A stretch of 13,802 nucleotides of DNA from Desulfobacterales bacterium (GCA_030066455.1 JASJBQ010000060.1:1-13802), one strand, 5' to 3'. Shown: positions 1 to 7,772, counted from the stretch's first letter. Notes: a model not told the origin generated them from the letters alone. A program made the numbers and translations.

Positions 1-2575
1 GGCCGGCATCGATCGACCGGCGGATTTCGTCATAGACCGCCTCGGAGACGCCACCGGATTTGAGGATGCGCGGCGTCTGTCCGCGCGCCTCCTCCATGCT
101 AAATCCGGTGACCTCGACGAATTTGGGATTGACATATTCGATCCGTCCATCGGTATCGGTGATCACCACCGAAATCGGGCTCTGTTCGACCGCCTGGGAG
201 AGCTTGGTCAGCTGGGTCTGGACCCGTTTGCGTTCATCAATCTCCTGGGCCAGGCGGCGGTTCCACAAGAGGATCACCGCAACGAGAGCACCGGCGGCGG
301 CGGCCACGGCGCCGATGATCCGCCAGAGGAAAGGCCAGTCCACGGCGCGTTCGAAGATCACGTTGATCCAGCGGTTGTGGATCTGCGCGCGCTCCTCCTT
401 GCTGATGGTCTGCAGCCCCTTTTCGAGAATCGCCACCATTTCGGGCCAGTCGCGGCGCACCCCCATGGTCAGGTCGAAGGTGTATTCGGTGGTCGAGGCG
501 ACTTTGAGCTCCTCGAGTTCCAGCCTTTTGGTGACGAACGTAATCGATGCCAGGTTGTCCACAAAACCATCGATTTGCCCGGCCGCCACGGCCTTGAGGC
601 CCGCGTCCACATTGCTGTAGGTTTTAAGATCGATGCGCGGGTAATCCCGCTGGATCGCCTCGTGGGGAATATAGCCCTCGACCACGCCGACGGCCTTGGT
701 GTTTAGATCCGCCAGGCCGTTGATGAAGGGTGCATTCCGGTGGGTGGCGATGACCATCTGAAAGCTAAGATACGGCTTGGTGAACAGGAGGAATTCCTCA
801 CGCTCCGGCGTGGGCGTGATGCAGGGGATAACGTCCAGTTCGCGGTTCTTGGCCTTTTCCAGGATCTGGGGCCAGCTCATTCCCATTTCCGGTACCATCC
901 GGGTGCCCAGCCGCTGGTTGAGCAAACGCACATAGTCCGAGGTGATGCCGGCGTATTGCCCCTTGTCGTCCTGCTGCTCGAAGGGCGGCCAGGTGGGATC
1001 GACCCCCATGCGGATTGCGCCGCGGGTCTCGACCCACCGCATCTCATCCGGGGAGAGGTCCGCCGTCTTGCGGGCCGCAACGCGGGGTTCGATCCAGCGG
1101 GCGTGCAGCGCCTGCCGCTCCTGGTCGGAAATCATGGTCATGCCTTTGGCAAGGACACGGGCCAGGAGCGGTTCGTCGCCGCGCGTGGCGATATGCAGCG
1201 GAATGGGTTTGCCCTCGGCGATCCCAAGGTCGCCGCCAACCCTCAGGTTGGTGACCTGGAGCTGGCTCTTGATGTGGTCGACCACCGGCATGAGGTCGAA
1301 GAGGGCGTCGGCCTTGCCGGTGGATACCGCCAGGATCGCATCGGTCGTATTCTTGACTTCGAGCACATCGATCTGGGGATAGCGCTCGTTCAGGATCTCC
1401 TGGAGAAAAAACCCGCGGGGCACCGCCATGCGGTGGCCGAAAAGGTCTTCGATGGCGGTGACGGTCGGGAAATCCTCCCGGGTGTAAAGCGCCTGGATCA
1501 TCTGGATGTAGGGCGGCGTGAAGTACATGAAAGCCTGTCTCTCCGGCGTCATGGCGATGTTGAGCATGACGTCCAGGTCCCCGCTTTGCATCTGTTCGAG
1601 AAACGCATCCCAGGTGGGGCCGGTGACGAACTCGACCGTCAGACCGGTTTTGGCCGCCAGCAGTTTGACAAACTCGATCGAATAGCCCTGCGGCTCACCT
1701 TCACGGTTGAAGTTGAGCGGTGCCCAGTCGGTTTCGTTGTGCACCCTGATCTTCTGTTTGCGGGCCAAATAGGCCGCCTCGTCCAGCGAGAGCCTGAGGG
1801 CGAAATCGGCCGGAATGGCATTGCTTGAGCGGACAATCCACTTGTCCTCCATCCGGCGGCGCTCGCCCGGGCTGATGGCCTCCAGGCCCCGGTTGACCGC
1901 GGCCATCAAAACGCTGTTGGCCCTGGCGGTGGCCGTGTAGTAGGTTTGAGTCAAGATGGGGCTCTGCGGGTTGAATCCGAAAATATTGGACAGGCGCTGG
2001 GTGCTCATGAAATAGAGCAGGCTGATCTTGCTGCTGATGAACACCTTGATTTCACCGCGCAAAGCGGCCCGGAAGAGCGCTTCGTAGCTGTTGAAAAAAG
2101 CGAGATGGCGCGAAGGGATCTTGGCCCGCACGATTTCATCGGTATAGCCCCCGCGGACCAGGCCGACGATGAAGCCGGCGGCCTGATCCAGATTTTCGAG
2201 CGGCTTGATGCCGGGATGGCTGAAGAGAAAATAGTCGAGGGTCAGAATCGGCTCGGAATAGGATAGATACCGCTCCCGTTCCGGGGTCTTGAAGATGCCG
2301 GCGTGGAGATCGGCCTGGCCGGCGCGCAGCATCGCAAGCGAGGCGTCAAAGCTCTCCGCCCGTACGAATTCGATCTCCCGCTGCGTCTTGCGGGCCCACG
2401 CGCGCCACAAGTCCGGGAAAAGCCCCTGGGGGCGCTGCTGATCATCTTCGAACTTGAGCGGGGCAATGCCCGTGTTGTAGACGATCTTGAGGGCCGATTG
2501 CGCCCGGACCGCGGAATCGGGTGCCATCGGGATGATCACCAGCGAGGCCACGATCAACAGCCGAATGATGCTCAT
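1..2575 (-). CDS. Sensor-kinase-type protein with three periplasmic solute-binding domains and a PAS domain (3' part beyond the window)
   Basis: The reading frame is open from an ATG at 2575 to the window edge, giving 858 residues with no stop. Residues 1-26 look like a signal peptide (cleavage near VRA-Q). Three solute-binding modules of the SBP_bac_3 (Venus flytrap) type follow at about 29-248, 275-497 and 520-738. Each carries family hallmarks, such as the 'ADLHAGIFKTPER', 'LDVMLNIAMTPER' and 'LDVIPCITPTPER' segments and a closing 'KWIV/RWIE/RWIN'. A hydrophobic segment at about 752-771 is followed by a PAS domain from about 793 (VVITDTDGRIEYVNPKFVEVTGF), cut by the edge. Known BvgS/EvgS-like sensors pair such periplasmic modules with cytoplasmic PAS, HisKA and ATPase domains. 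The kinase part is therefore inferred, since a diguanylate cyclase or other output is also possible. The AAAGGA upstream, about 8 nt from the ATG, supports this start. The gene is divergent from trpB2. Confidence 0.85.
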   Translation of the reverse strand, partial: MSIIRLLIVASLVIIPMAPDSAVRAQSALKIVYNTGIAPLKFEDDQQRPQGLFPDLWRAWARKTQREIEFVRAESFDASLAMLRAGQADLHAGIFKTPERERYLSYSEPILTLDYFLFSHPGIKPLENLDQAAGFIVGLVRGGYTDEIVRAKIPSRHLAFFNSYEALFRAALRGEIKVFISSKISLLYFMSTQRLSNIFGFNPQSPILTQTYYTATARANSVLMAAVNRGLEAISPGERRRMEDKWIVRSSNAIPADFALRLSLDEAAYLARKQKIRVHNETDWAPLNFNREGEPQGYSIEFVKLLAAKTGLTVEFVTGPTWDAFLEQMQSGDLDVMLNIAMTPERQAFMYFTPPYIQMIQALYTREDFPTVTAIEDLFGHRMAVPRGFFLQEILNERYPQIDVLEVKNTTDAILAVSTGKADALFDLMPVVDHIKSQLQVTNLRVGGDLGIAEGKPIPLHIATRGDEPLLARVLAKGMTMISDQERQALHARWIEPRVAARKTADLSPDEMRWVETRGAIRMGVDPTWPPFEQQDDKGQYAGITSDYVRLLNQRLGTRMVPEMGMSWPQILEKAKNRELDVIPCITPTPEREEFLLFTKPYLSFQMVIATHRNAPFINGLADLNTKAVGVVEGYIPHEAIQRDYPRIDLKTYSNVDAGLKAVAAGQIDGFVDNLASITFVTKRLELEELKVASTTEYTFDLTMGVRRDWPEMVAILEKGLQTISKEERAQIHNRWINVIFERAVDWPFLWRIIGAVAAAAGALVAVILLWNRRLAQEIDERKRVQTQLTKLSQAVEQSPISVVITDTDGRIEYVNPKFVEVTGFSMEEARGQTPRILKSGGVSEAVYDEIRRSIDAG

Positions 2576-2701
2576 GGTGCGTTCCTTTGCGATTAAAGCC
2601 CCGAATCGGTGGCAGCCATACGGGTTCCCGGGCTTAGGGGCGTGTCAGCGTACCACAAATCCCCCTGGATTCGAAAGGTCGTCCCGAACGCTCGCGGCGC
2701 C

Positions 2702-2728
2702 TTGACAAATAGGCGTGATCATTTTAAT
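2702..2728 (+). promoter_or_regulatory. Candidate sigma-70 promoter for the TrpB2 gene
   Basis: TTGACA at 2702-2707 is a perfect -35 box. TTTAAT at 2723-2728 matches five of six -10 positions, with a 15-bp spacer that is shorter than ideal. A 5-bp inverted repeat, CGCCT (2698-2702) and AGGCG (2711-2715), brackets the -35 box and could be an operator. A leader of about 30 nt would precede the ATG at 2765. This is inferred from sequence only. Confidence 0.45.
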
Positions 2729-2764
2729 ACCGGCCGTCGCACCGTTCAACAAGGAGGCCTTTGA

Positions 2765-4144
2765 ATGCGCAATCGCAAAATTGATCTGCCCCTCCGGGAG
2801 ATGCCCCGGCAATGGTACAATATCCTGGCGGATATTCCGCTCAATCCCCCGCTTCGGCCCGACGGGTCGCCGGTGGCGCCCGAGGACCTGGCGCCGGTTT
2901 TTCCCATGAACCTGATCGAGCAGGAGATGAGCACGGAGCGCTGGATCGACATCCCCGAACCGGTATTGGACGTGTTGAGCCTCTGGCGCCCATCCCCCCT
3001 GATGCGCGCCCGCGGGCTGGAAAAGGCGCTTGAGACCCCTGCCCGGATCTACTACAAATACGAGGGGGGCAGCCCGCCCGGTAGCCACAAACCCAACACC
3101 GCCGTGCCCCAGGCCTACTACAACAAAGTCTTCGGGATCGAGCGCATGACCACCGAGACCGGCGCCGGCCAGTGGGGCAGCGCCCTCTCCTTCGCCTGTT
3201 CGCAGTTCGGCCTGGAATGCAAGGTTTACATGGTCCGGATCAGCTTCGACCAGAAGCCCTACCGCAAGGCCATGATGCAGGCCTGGGGCGGAACCTGCGT
3301 GGCCAGCCCCAGCGACGAAACCCAGGCCGGCCGCAATGCCCTGGAAAAAGATCCGCAGACCCCGGGCAGCCTGGGCATCGCCATCAGCGAAGCCATCGAG
3401 GCCGCCGTGTCCGACGCCAGCGGCAAGACCCGCTACTCTCTGGGCAGCGTGCTCAACCACGTCATGCTGCACCAGACCATCATCGGCCTGGAGGCCCAGA
3501 AGCAGTTTGCCCTGATCGGCGAAAGCCCGGACGTGATCGTGGGCTGCGCCGGCGGCGGCAGCAATTTCGCCGGCCTGGCCTTTCCCTACGTGCGCGACAA
3601 GATCAACGGGCAGGACATCGCCATCCACCCGGTCGAACCGGCCGCCTGCCCCACCCTGACCCGCGCGCCGTTCGTCTACGATCATGGCGATACAGCCGGG
3701 TATACGCCGCTTCTGCCCATGCACAGCCTGGGACATGCCTTCGTGCCGCCGCCGATCCACGCCGGCGGCCTGCGCTATCACGGCATGGCGCCGACGGTCA
3801 GCCAATTGGCGGCCGAAGGATTGGCCGAACCGCGGTCGGTCAAACAGACCGAGGCCTATGAAGCCGGGGTTCTCTGGGCCCGCAGCGAGGGATTCATCCC
3901 CGCCCCCGAAACCACCAATGCCCTGGCCCAGGTGGTCAAGGAAGCCCGCCAGGCCAAGGATGAGGGCCGGGAAAAGACCATCGTGGTGAGTTTCAGCGGC
4001 CACGGCCTTCTCGACCTGGCCGCCTACGACAAATATTTCGAGGGCGAACTGACCGATGTCTGCATGCTGGATGAGGAAATGCAGCAGTCCCAGGAGGTGT
4101 TTGCGGCATTCCCCAAACCCGAAAACCTGAAAAGCGGAAACTAA
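2765..4144 (+). CDS. trpB2: TrpB2-type tryptophan synthase beta chain (PLP-dependent)
   Basis: The 459-residue protein belongs to the TrpB2 branch (COG1350 type) of tryptophan synthase beta chains, which condense indole with serine or a serine derivative using PLP. Visible landmarks are the Schiff-base lysine K109 in GSHKPN, the catalytic glutamate E131 in ETGAGQWG, the phosphate-cradling glycine loop GGGSN at 263-267, an HPVEP strand end near E291, E382 in [11 protein letters not shown] and S411 in SFSGHG. The extended N-terminus (about 70 residues before the core) and the length are typical of TrpB2 rather than the roughly 400-residue TrpB1. A strong AAGGAGG at 2751-2757, 7 nt from the ATG, fixes the start. 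No trpA or other trp gene lies nearby, so it acts as a stand-alone enzyme. Some characterised TrpB2 enzymes prefer O-phosphoserine over serine, and I cannot tell which this one uses. Confidence 0.93.
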   Translation: MRNRKIDLPLREMPRQWYNILADIPLNPPLRPDGSPVAPEDLAPVFPMNLIEQEMSTERWIDIPEPVLDVLSLWRPSPLMRARGLEKALETPARIYYKYEGGSPPGSHKPNTAVPQAYYNKVFGIERMTTETGAGQWGSALSFACSQFGLECKVYMVRISFDQKPYRKAMMQAWGGTCVASPSDETQAGRNALEKDPQTPGSLGIAISEAIEAAVSDASGKTRYSLGSVLNHVMLHQTIIGLEAQKQFALIGESPDVIVGCAGGGSNFAGLAFPYVRDKINGQDIAIHPVEPAACPTLTRAPFVYDHGDTAGYTPLLPMHSLGHAFVPPPIHAGGLRYHGMAPTVSQLAAEGLAEPRSVKQTEAYEAGVLWARSEGFIPAPETTNALAQVVKEARQAKDEGREKTIVVSFSGHGLLDLAAYDKYFEGELTDVCMLDEEMQQSQEVFAAFPKPENLKSGN

Positions 4145-4169
4145 CGGCTAGAAGAAGACAGGAGAAAAA

Positions 4170-4291
4170 ACCAGAAGGCAGGAGACAGAATTCAGAAGTC
4201 AGAATAATTTGGATGGACACCCTGATCTTTCTGACTTCTGACGCCTGTCTTCTGACTACTGACTTCTAACTTCTGTCTTCTGACTACTGGA
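4170..4291. repeat. Two oppositely oriented heptanucleotide tandem arrays forming an inverted repeat
   Basis: From 4229 to 4291 the plus strand is nine in-phase 7-mers of consensus TTCTGAC (four exact; variants include GCCTGTC, TACTGAC, TTCTAAC and TTCTGTC). From 4170 to 4204 are five in-phase 7-mers of the reverse complement, consensus GTCAGAA (ACCAGAA, GGCAGGA, GACAGAA, TTCAGAA, GTCAGAA). The arrays face each other across 24 bp. The innermost arms CAGAAGTCAGA (4193-4203) and TCTGACTTCTG (4230-4240) are a perfect 11-bp inverted repeat. In RNA this could give an imperfect stem of about 28-35 bp. A 17-bp direct repeat, CTGTCTTCTGACTACTG, occurs at 4245 and 4273, which is a four-heptad period. 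The element begins 25 nt after the trpB2 stop and could act as a 3'-end hairpin, but no U-tract follows it. Confidence 0.85.
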
Positions 4292-4320
4292 TTTCAATCT
4301 TGTTCTTCGACGAACTCGAA

Positions 4321-4563
4321 ATGCGCTGCCCCCGGTTGGGCGGCCCCGTTTATTTCGGTTACTGCCGCCAGGCGAAAAAGGGTGCCAAGCCCTGTTTCAA
4401 GATCCTGGACTGCTGGTGGCAGCGCTTCGATGTGGCCGGCCATCTCGCCGCCTGCCTCACCCGGGAAGAATTCGAAGCCCTGGGCCGACACCGCCCGCGC
4501 GCCAAAGTCGCCAGCCTGATCGACCTGATCGATCAGGCCAAAAAAAATACCGGCGGTCGCTAA
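4321..4563 (+). CDS. Small four-cysteine protein of unknown function
   Basis: This is an 80-residue protein starting MRCPRLGGPVYFGYCR. Four cysteines at positions 3, 15, 25 and 31 (C-x11-C-x9-C-x5-C), with the CPRLG, YCR, PCFKILDCWW and FDV segments, suggest a small metal-binding (zinc or Fe-S) fold. I recall similar short MRCPRLG...CFKI.DCWW proteins in deltaproteobacteria, all uncharacterised, but this was not checked. An in-frame TTG at 4300 would add seven residues (MFFDELE). I chose the ATG because the motif begins there, and neither start has a good Shine-Dalgarno sequence. There is no signal peptide or membrane segment. The gene lies between two short-tandem-repeat hairpins and is convergent with proA. 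Function is unknown; a regulatory or redox role would be a guess. Confidence 0.72.
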   Translation: MRCPRLGGPVYFGYCRQAKKGAKPCFKILDCWWQRFDVAGHLAACLTREEFEALGRHRPRAKVASLIDLIDQAKKNTGGR

Positions 4564-4647
4564 GGATGCCGGTATAAGCGCGCTAACACGGGTGTCTCGA
4601 TCCGCAATGCCAGACGCGCGTTGTGGCTTGTGCCGGAAGCACATGAA

Positions 4648-4742
4648 TCGGCGTCGGGATCGGCGTCGGGATCGGGATCGAAATTACCCAATGCCGACAG
4701 CCGATACCGATTGCGAACCCGATTCCGATTCCGAACTCGATG
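4648..4742. repeat. Two oppositely oriented hexanucleotide tandem arrays forming a long inverted repeat
   Basis: From 4648 to 4683 the plus strand is six in-phase hexamers of the type TCGGGA/TCGGCG. From 4701 to 4742 are seven in-phase hexamers of the type CCGATT (CCGATA, CCGATT, GCGAAC, CCGATT, CCGATT, CCGAAC, TCGATG). Aligning 4648-4680 against 4702-4734 by hand gives 25 Watson-Crick and 3 G-U pairs out of 33 positions, with a loop of about 21 nt. The G-U pairs form only in plus-strand RNA, so the hairpin is stronger downstream of the four-cysteine gene than in transcripts from proA. The element sits between these two convergent genes (4564-4790), where nothing else is apparent except a 7-bp inverted repeat near the proA stop (4760-4766 and 4791-4797). 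Confidence 0.8.
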
Positions 4743-4790
4743 GCTGTACTTCGTTCCCCGATCTGAGATAAGACATCACCATCCTCTCCA

Positions 4791-6089
4791 TCAGATCTCG
4801 AAATCCCTATCCAGTTTTTGATGCTTGAAGCTCCGCCCTTCAGGACCGCTGTAGTCGGCCACGATCTGGCCTTCACCCACCAGACGCCACTGATAGATCA
4901 ACAGCCCTTCCAGACCCACCGGGCCCCGGGCATGAATCTTGTTGGTGCTGATGCCCACCTCGGCCCCCAGACCGAAGCGGAAGCCGTCGCTGAAACGGCT
5001 GCTGCAGTTGAGAAACACGTCGGCGGTGTCCACGCGGTCCATGAAGCGCAGAGCGCGCGATCGGTCGGTGGTGACAATCACGTCGGTGTGCCCCGACCCG
5101 TAGCGGTTGATGTGGTCGATGGCCGCCTCCATTCCTTCCACCACGCGGACGGACACCACGAGGTCAAGGTATTCGGTTTGCCAGTCCGCCTCGGTGGCCG
5201 GTTGAACGGCAATCACCTCGGCCGTCCGCTCGCAGCCGCGAATCTCGACGCCTTTGGCCTCCAGATCAGCCTTCAGCAACGGCAGCAGGCTATCCGCGAT
5301 GCCGGCATGCACCAGCAGGGTTTCGGCGGCATTACAGACCGCCACGTACTGGGTCTTGCTGTCCACCACGATGCGCCGGGCCATTTCCCGATCGGACGCC
5401 CGATCCACATAGACGTGGCAGATCCCGTCCGCGTGCCCCAGCACCGGGATGCGGGTGTTGTCCATGATGTGGCGCACGAAATCATTGCTGCCCCGGGGGA
5501 CGATCAGGTCGATGTAGGCGTCCATATCCAGCAGGGCGGCCACGTCGGCGCGGGTCTCCATCAGGTGGAGCCAGCCGTCGGGCATGCCGGCTTCCCGGCC
5601 GGCCTGGGCGATGATCTCGGCCAGGATGCGGTTGGTCCCGGCGGCCTCGCTGCCGCCCTTGAGCAGCACGGCATTGCCGCTTTTGAGGCCCAGGCAGGAA
5701 ATCTGCACCAGGGCGTCCGGGCGCGACTCGAAGATCACCCCGATGACACCGATGGGGCGGCTGACCCGGTAGAGGGTCAGGTTGTCGTCCAGCGCAGTGG
5801 CGCTCAGAGTGGCGCCCACCGGGTCATCCAATGCGATCAGGCTCTGAAGCCCCGCGCGGGCCTCGGCGATCTTGGCCGCGTCGAAGCGCAGCCGTTTAAG
5901 GAGCGGTGCGGCCAGCGCTTCACGGGCGGCGCGTTCCAGATCGGCCTGGTTGGCCGCCAGAATGGCTTCGGTCTGCGTCTCCAGCGCCCGGGCGATGTTT
6001 GCCAGGGCACGGTTCTTGACATCGGTGCCGGCCGCCGCGAGCTCAATGGCCGCCGCCTTGGCCTGCCGGGCAATGGGTTCCATCTTCAT
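4791..6089 (-). CDS. proA: Gamma-glutamyl phosphate reductase (glutamate-5-semialdehyde dehydrogenase)
   Basis: The 432-residue protein catalyses the NADPH-dependent reduction of gamma-glutamyl phosphate to glutamate-5-semialdehyde, the second step of proline synthesis, in the cytoplasm. Family landmarks include RPIGVIGVIFESRPD (111-125), LKGGSEA (143-149), PRGSNDFV (198-205), GHADGICHVYVD (218-229) and the catalytic cysteine C252 in VAVCNAAETLLVH. RFGLGAEVGIST (371-382) and KIHARGPVGLEGL (384-396) mark the C-terminal part. Length is close to the family norm of about 415-430, with a short tail after residue 412. The ATG at 6089 has a GAGG about 8 nt upstream; the ATG at codon 3 is a less supported alternative. 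No proB (glutamate kinase) adjoins it. The gene is divergent from the aminotransferase and convergent with the small four-cysteine gene. Confidence 0.96.
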   Translation of the reverse strand: MKMEPIARQAKAAAIELAAAGTDVKNRALANIARALETQTEAILAANQADLERAAREALAAPLLKRLRFDAAKIAEARAGLQSLIALDDPVGATLSATALDDNLTLYRVSRPIGVIGVIFESRPDALVQISCLGLKSGNAVLLKGGSEAAGTNRILAEIIAQAGREAGMPDGWLHLMETRADVAALLDMDAYIDLIVPRGSNDFVRHIMDNTRIPVLGHADGICHVYVDRASDREMARRIVVDSKTQYVAVCNAAETLLVHAGIADSLLPLLKADLEAKGVEIRGCERTAEVIAVQPATEADWQTEYLDLVVSVRVVEGMEAAIDHINRYGSGHTDVIVTTDRSRALRFMDRVDTADVFLNCSSRFSDGFRFGLGAEVGISTNKIHARGPVGLEGLLIYQWRLVGEGQIVADYSGPEGRSFKHQKLDRDFEI

Positions 6090-6203
6090 GGGTTGAACCT
6101 CGTGGCCTAGAAGGTTGAAAGGTCAGCCGTAAAGCCGGCCGGAACCGTATCCCAAGGAAGGGAAAACATCAACCTCCCCTGCCGCTTCGACCCGAGGCGT
6201 TGA

Positions 6204-6232
6204 TTGATCTTTCAGGGTCTGCATGCCATAAT
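6204..6232 (+). promoter_or_regulatory. Candidate sigma-70 promoter for the aminotransferase gene
   Basis: TTGATC at 6204-6209 (four of six matches) is separated by exactly 17 bp from CATAAT at 6227-6232 (five of six). The implied start site near 6239 leaves a leader of 25-35 nt to the ATGs at 6265 and 6274. It would leave almost none to the TTG at 6241, which argues against that start. Inferred only. Confidence 0.4.
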
Positions 6233-6273
6233 CGCAGCCTTTGATTCCGCGCCGCAGGGAAAGGATGGATCCG

Positions 6274-7572
6274 ATGGCCCTCTACGCTGAACGCACATCC
6301 ACGATCGGAACCGAAAACGCCTTCAGGATCGGGCCCCACATCGCCGGGCTGGAATCCCGGGGCCACCGCGTGGTCAAACTCAACCTGGGCGAGCCGGATT
6401 TCAGCGCGCCCCGCTGGGTCAAGGACGAAGTCATCCGCCAGATCGAAGCGGACAATTCCCATTATTGCGACCCCCAGGGCATCCTGCCCTTCCGCCAGGC
6501 CATCGCCCGGCAGGTCTCCGCCACGCGCGGCCTGGAGGTTACCGCCGACCGGGTCTGCGTCTTTCCGGGCGGCAAGCCATCCATCGGCTTTGCTCAGCAG
6601 ATCTACTGCGACCCGGGCGACGAGATCATCTACCCCAGCCCGGGTTTTCCGATCTATGAATCCTTCATCCGCTACGTGGGCGCGGTGCCTGTGCCCCTGC
6701 ATCTGCGCGAGGCGAACGGTTTCACCTTTACGGCCGATGAGCTGGCCGGACGGATCTCGCCCCGCACCAAATTGATCATTCTGAACTTCCCCTCCAACCC
6801 CACGGGAGGGGTGGCCACGCCCGATCAACTCGAGGCCGTGGCCCGGGTGATCCTGGGGAAATGCCCTGCGGACGTCCGGGTCTATTCGGACGAGATCTAC
6901 GAGAACATCGTCTTCGACGGCCAGGCCCATTTCTCGATCGCCTCGGTGCCCGGCATGGAGGCCCGCACGATTATCAGCAGCGGCCTTTCCAAGTCCTTTG
7001 CCTGGACCGGGGGGCGAATCGGCTACGCCGTGCTGCCCACCGCCGAGGAGGCCGCGGCATTCAAAAATCTCAACATCAATTATTTTTCCTGCATCCCGCC
7101 TTACAACCAGGAAGGCGGCCGCGAGGCCCTCGAACACCCGCAGTCCGGGCCCTGGATGGCTGAAATGGCCCGCACATTCGAAAAACGGCGGGATGTCATT
7201 CTGGATCGGCTCAACGCCATCGACGGCGTGACCTGCCAGAAACCGGGAGGGGCCTTCTATCTCTTCCCCAACATCACCGGGCTTTGCGAGCGCCTGGGGG
7301 CGGTGGAGGCCTTCGCCGGGCTTCCGGAGAATATCCGCCGACAGACATCGCCGGCCACCCTGTTCCAGATGTTTGCCCTCTATCGTCACGACCTGGCCGT
7401 GATGGATCGGAGGTCTTTTGGCGCCATCGGCGCGGCGGGACTCAATTTTCTGCGGCTTTCGATCGCCGCCGATCTGGAGACGCTGGAAGAAGGCGTTCGG
7501 CGCCTCGAGCAGGCCGGTAGCGACGTGGCGGGCTTCCAGGACTTCCTGGCCGCGGGCGCCAACCTGTGCTGA
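6274..7572 (+). CDS. PLP-dependent class I/II aminotransferase (aspartate aminotransferase-like)
   Basis: This is a 432-residue fold-type I aminotransferase. Landmarks are the N-terminal TIGTENAF and LNLGEPDF (37-44) segments, GGKPSIGF near 99-106 for cofactor phosphate binding, SNPTGG with N175, and YSDEIY with D206 and Y209. The PLP lysine is K240 in SGLSKSFAWTGGRIGY, with R248 in that motif. R394 in LNFLRLSIA is the arginine expected to bind the substrate carboxylate. A segment at about residues 336-385 (after LFPNITGLCERLG) looks longer than in short AspC-type enzymes. The substrate cannot be assigned; aspartate/aromatic and alanine/valine type specificities both occur in this group. The start at 6274 has AAGG/AGGA about 8-9 nt upstream. 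The ATG at 6265 is nearly as good, with AGGGA about 4-5 nt upstream. A TTG at 6241 is unlikely. The gene is divergent from proA. Confidence 0.92.
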   Translation: MALYAERTSTIGTENAFRIGPHIAGLESRGHRVVKLNLGEPDFSAPRWVKDEVIRQIEADNSHYCDPQGILPFRQAIARQVSATRGLEVTADRVCVFPGGKPSIGFAQQIYCDPGDEIIYPSPGFPIYESFIRYVGAVPVPLHLREANGFTFTADELAGRISPRTKLIILNFPSNPTGGVATPDQLEAVARVILGKCPADVRVYSDEIYENIVFDGQAHFSIASVPGMEARTIISSGLSKSFAWTGGRIGYAVLPTAEEAAAFKNLNINYFSCIPPYNQEGGREALEHPQSGPWMAEMARTFEKRRDVILDRLNAIDGVTCQKPGGAFYLFPNITGLCERLGAVEAFAGLPENIRRQTSPATLFQMFALYRHDLAVMDRRSFGAIGAAGLNFLRLSIAADLETLEEGVRRLEQAGSDVAGFQDFLAAGANLC

Positions 7573-7596
7573 CACCCGTCATCACAACGCCTGAAG

Positions 7597-7663
7597 CCAG
7601 TGGCCGCCGGCCGCAGAGGATAGCTTCCTGCAGAATAACATGGATACAGCAGGCGGCCGCTGG
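7597..7663. other. Stem-loop after the aminotransferase gene
   Basis: CCAGTGGCCGCC (7597-7608) can pair with GGCGGCCGCTGG (7652-7663) over 12 positions with one G-U pair. The 43-nt loop contains a smaller stem, AGGA/TCCT (7617-7620 and 7626-7629). It starts 25 nt past the aminotransferase stop and may act as its 3' hairpin, although no U-tract follows. The rest of 7573-7868, apart from the ftsH terminator, holds only a 12-bp palindrome, GAATACGTATTC (7674-7685), and a short stem TTCACC/GGTGAA (7747-7761). I see no credible gene there. Confidence 0.45.
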
Positions 7664-7772
7664 AAGAGAAGCTGAATACGTATTCCGACCCCGGGCTTGA
7701 CCCTCCTCTTCCGTGCTCCCAGGATCGGTGCACCATTGGCGTTGCTTTCACCGGTGGTGAAGGGTTGGACAC

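Noticed and set aside
740..1828. 362-codon plus-strand frame in the left region
   Set aside because: The minus strand here encodes well-formed solute-binding modules continuous with the PAS protein, so this frame is its shadow.
2635..2665. Possible sigma-54 site upstream of the sensor gene (TGGTACG on the minus strand)
   Set aside because: The -24-like half is close to consensus but the -12 half does not match, so it is not supported.
2645..4003. 452-codon minus-strand frame opposite trpB2
   Set aside because: It is low-complexity Gly/Ala/His/Arg-rich translation lying opposite a clear TrpB2. It arises because GC-rich codon use avoids codons that read as stops in antisense.
4153..4291. CRISPR-like array
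   Set aside because: The repeats are contiguous 7-mers without spacers and no cas gene is present.
4294..4644. 116-codon minus-strand frame over the four-cysteine gene
   Set aside because: The plus-strand reading has the conserved-looking cysteine motifs; the minus frame has no pattern and runs through repeat DNA.
4583..4876. 97-codon minus-strand frame across the hexad arrays
   Set aside because: Its translation is mostly the repeat itself (GIGIGFAIGIG, PIPTPIPTPI) and it overlaps the end of proA, so it is not a credible gene.
4818..6110. 430-codon plus-strand frame opposite proA, and similar long frames opposite the aminotransferase (6169-7575), ftsH (7812-9206) and lon (10595-12412)
   Set aside because: All are antisense shadows of genes with full catalytic motifs, and none shows a recognisable domain or good ribosome site.
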